NCBI GenBank assembly: GCA_027488165.1
Contig: JAIYCF010000089.1
Coordinates: 1 to 8,372 of the forward strand
DNA length: 8,372 nucleotides
Source of the DNA: Streptomycetaceae bacterium
GTDB taxonomy: Bacteria; Actinomycetota; Actinomycetes; Nanopelagicales; Nanopelagicaceae
Direction: 5' to 3'
The position numbers and the translations under genes are program-made. The notes under the pieces are model-generated. The model saw only the letters and a program-made list of their open reading frames with translations. It was not told where the DNA came from and did not search any database. This document shows positions 6,648-8,372 of the stretch, in pieces. Positions within the stretch are counted from its first letter, which is position 1; every line of letters begins with the position of its first letter.

Positions 6648-6689
6648 AATTAGTTCTGGATCAATTAGTTCTGGATCAATTAGTTCTGG
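6648..6689. repeat. 15-bp tandem repeat (2.8 copies) spanning the mmsA stop codon
   Basis: The unit AATTAGTTCTGGATC occurs at 6648-6662 and 6663-6677, and a partial third copy (12 bp) at 6678-6689. The copies are identical over the shared bases. The third copy covers the end of mmsA, so the gene's last codons CAG-AAC-TAA are repeated at a period of five codons. This gives in-frame TAA codons at 6680-6682, 6665-6667 and 6650-6652. The perfect 10-bp palindrome ACTAATTAGT (6645-6654) is formed at the outer edge of the repeat. Exact identity points to recent slippage duplication. Confidence 0.9.
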
Positions 6690-8170
6690 GGAAAACCGAG
6701 GTTGATTCCACCATGGCTTGGATCTAGCCAACGGCTAGTAATCGCCTTGCCGCGAGTAAAGAAGTGAACGCCTTCTTCTCCGTGCGCCTTGGTGTCACCA
6801 AATAGTGATTGCTTCCAACCACCAAATGAGTAGTAAGCAACCGGTACAGGAATTGGAACGTTAATTCCGACCATGCCAACTTGAATCTCGTTCTGGAAGC
6901 GACGCGCTGCGCCACCATCATTTGTAAAGATCGCAGTTCCGTTGCCGAATGCACCGCTGTTGATTAGCGCAACGCCTTCGTCGTATGACTTAACGCGAAC
7001 AATAGAAAGGACTGGTCCGAAGATTTCATCCTTATATACGCTGGAAGTCGTTGGTACTTGGTCGATCAGGGTTGGCCCAAGCCAGAAACCAGCAGCCTCG
7101 CCGTCAGCCTTAACACCGCGACCATCAACAACAACCTTTGCACCATCTTTAACTGCAACATCTATGTAAGAAGCAACCTTGTCGCGGTGTTCTCTAGTAA
7201 CAAGTGGTCCCATATCGCACCCGCGACGACCATCACCGGTGCGCAACTTGTCCATACGAGAAACGATCTTTTCGATCAGCGCATCGGCAACTGGTTCAAC
7301 CGCCACGACTACGGAGATCGCCATACAACGTTCTCCAGCAGAGCCAAAGCCTGCGTTAATCGCTGAATCTGCAACTAGTTCAAGGTCAGCATCTGGCAAG
7401 ACCAACATATGGTTCTTGGCGCCACCGAGTGATTGCACGCGCTTTCCAGCCTTCGCGCATTCTTCGTAGATGTACTTTGCAATCGGAGTTGATCCAACGA
7501 ATGAAATTGATTCCACGTCAGGGGAGTGCAGCAAGCCGTCTACTGATTCTTTATCGCCATTTAGAACGTTAAAGACGCCATCAGGAAGGCCCGCTTCTTT
7601 CCAAAGCTTTGCAATCCAGATCGATGCTGAAGGATCTTTCTCAGATGGCTTCAAGACAACTGTGTTACCTGCAGCGATCGCGATTGGGTAGAACCACATC
7701 GGAACCATCGCTGGGAAGTTAAATGGAGAAATGATTCCGACAACGCCAAGTGCCTGACGAGTTGAATAAACATCGACACCTGTTGAAACGTTTTCAGAGT
7801 AATACCCTTTTATTAGCTGTGGCATTCCAACTGCGAATTCGACAACTTCTTGGCCGCGAGTGATTTCACCAAGAGCATCAGATAAAACTTTTCCGTGTTC
7901 GCTAGTGATGATCTCTGCGAGTTCGCCCTTTTTAGCATTTAGAAGTTCGCGGAATTTAAAGACGATCTGTTGACGAGCGGCAAGTGAAGTCTTTGACCAA
8001 CCAGGAAATGCTTTCTTCGCAGATGCGATCGCAGCGTTAATCTCTGCCGCATTTGCTAACGCAACGCGCTTTGTCTCAACGCCTAAAGCGGGGTCATAGA
8101 CAGGAGCTGTGCGTCCTGATGTGCTTGATACTTCTTTATTATCGATCCAGTGGCCAACAGTTGTAGTCAT
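6680..8170 (-). CDS. mmsA: CoA-acylating methylmalonate/malonate-semialdehyde dehydrogenase (MmsA/IolA)
   Basis: This cytoplasmic NAD-dependent aldehyde dehydrogenase converts malonate semialdehyde to acetyl-CoA and CO2, the last step of inositol breakdown, or methylmalonate semialdehyde to propionyl-CoA in valine breakdown. The 496 residues match the family. The NAD-binding part has ISPFNFPAM (147-155) and LKPSEKDP with K174; the catalytic cysteine is C282 in GSAGERCMA. R281 beside it corresponds to the arginine preceding the catalytic Cys that is reported to matter for substrate carboxylate recognition in Bacillus IolA; R105 is a candidate for the second such arginine. GGAKNHMLVLPDAD, with Asn where hydrolytic aldehyde dehydrogenases have a general-base Glu, is the CoA-acylating signature. 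The neighbouring iolD favours the inositol role. The gene starts 4 nt after an amidohydrolase gene with a weak GGATGAGG ribosome site in that gene's tail, suggesting coupled translation. Confidence 0.95.
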   Translation of the reverse strand: MTTTVGHWIDNKEVSSTSGRTAPVYDPALGVETKRVALANAAEINAAIASAKKAFPGWSKTSLAARQQIVFKFRELLNAKKGELAEIITSEHGKVLSDALGEITRGQEVVEFAVGMPQLIKGYYSENVSTGVDVYSTRQALGVVGIISPFNFPAMVPMWFYPIAIAAGNTVVLKPSEKDPSASIWIAKLWKEAGLPDGVFNVLNGDKESVDGLLHSPDVESISFVGSTPIAKYIYEECAKAGKRVQSLGGAKNHMLVLPDADLELVADSAINAGFGSAGERCMAISVVVAVEPVADALIEKIVSRMDKLRTGDGRRGCDMGPLVTREHRDKVASYIDVAVKDGAKVVVDGRGVKADGEAAGFWLGPTLIDQVPTTSSVYKDEIFGPVLSIVRVKSYDEGVALINSGAFGNGTAIFTNDGGAARRFQNEIQVGMVGINVPIPVPVAYYSFGGWKQSLFGDTKAHGEEGVHFFTRGKAITSRWLDPSHGGINLGFPQN

Positions 8171-8174
8171 AGCC

Positions 8175-8372
8175 TCATCCTATGACGGCAACCCCCGATT
8201 TATAAACGGCCCTAATCTTGATACCGGCCACATCATGCGGCGGAACAGCCAGCGGGTTCTGCTCCAGGATCATTAAATCTGCCTGCATCCCAACCGCAAT
8301 CTCGCCAAAACGCTTTTCATTAAAGCCCTGATAGGCAACGCCTGCGGTGTAGAAAGACAAACTCTCTTCCAC
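8175..8372 (-). CDS. Amidohydrolase, YtcJ-like, C-terminal end (partial)
   Basis: Only the last 65 or so residues are in the window; the start is beyond the right edge. The visible part ends the way metal-dependent amidohydrolases of the YtcJ/Amidohydro_3 type do: a helix VEESLSFYTAGVAYQGFNE, the strand block FGEIAVGMQADLMILEQNPL, the characteristic VPPHDVAGIKIRAVYKSG, and a short terminal strand. The G-x-IA-x-GM-x-ADL-x-IL pattern is where these enzymes return to the small beta-sandwich beside the metal-binding barrel. The metal ligands lie in the missing part, so the substrate (an amide, formamide or cyclic C-N bond) cannot be stated. The stop codon TGA is 4 nt before mmsA, so the two genes probably share a transcript. 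The apparent GTG at the window edge should not be taken as the start. Confidence 0.82.
   Translation of the reverse strand: MEESLSFYTAGVAYQGFNEKRFGEIAVGMQADLMILEQNPLAVPPHDVAGIKIRAVYKSGVAVIG

Noticed and set aside
6648..6689. Short direct repeats considered as a CRISPR array or attachment site
   Set aside because: The copies are directly adjacent with no spacers, the unit is only 15 bp, and no cas, integrase or transposase gene is present.
8175..8372. GTG at the right edge as the start of a small complete protein
   Set aside because: The sequence is plainly the C-terminal end of a much longer amidohydrolase, and the GTG is an internal valine codon.

Overview
This window looks like part of a compact, fairly low-GC actinobacterial chromosome. 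The coding sequence looks roughly mid-to-high 40s percent GC by eye, spacing between genes is very tight, one gene starts with TTG, and there is a secreted four-cysteine protein of a type I associate with Actinobacteria. It resembles streamlined freshwater actinobacteria of the acI/Nanopelagicales kind, but that placement is an inference from style and not from a marker gene.

Left part (1-4038, all on the minus strand): one complete transporter operon, cut at the left edge. Read in the direction of transcription, it holds a BMP-family (PnrA-like) secreted substrate-binding protein, a strong hairpin terminator, two BPD_transp_2 permeases, and a double-cassette ATPase that runs off the window. 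The permease and ATPase genes follow one another with 2-nt gaps. The family and the retained ligand-pocket motifs point to uptake of nucleosides or a similar small solute.

Middle (4039-4217): the control region between the divergent binding-protein gene and the small plus-strand gene. It holds several inverted repeats, including an AAACGTTT core like a LacI-family operator and a GTTAATC/GATTAAC pair with a 20-bp period. The plus-strand gene (4218-4706) encodes a secreted protein with four spaced cysteines that resembles the Septum_form family. Its stop codon overlaps the stop codon of the convergent iolD gene.

Right part (4703-8372, all minus strand): a catabolic operon. In transcription order it has the C-terminal end of a YtcJ-like amidohydrolase, then mmsA/iolA (CoA-acylating methylmalonate/malonate-semialdehyde dehydrogenase) only 4 nt downstream, then iolD (ThDP-dependent trihydroxycyclohexanedione hydrolase). 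IolD performs a middle step of myo-inositol breakdown and IolA the last one (malonate semialdehyde to acetyl-CoA and CO2). The other iol genes are not in view. The mmsA stop codon lies in a 15-bp tandem repeat that creates three in-frame TAA codons.

No RNA genes, insertion sequences, CRISPR arrays or phage genes were seen. The genes are ordinary metabolic and transport families. The less usual points are the missing lipobox on the binding protein, the repeated stop codon, the amidohydrolase/iol gene coupling, and the palindrome-rich divergent control region.
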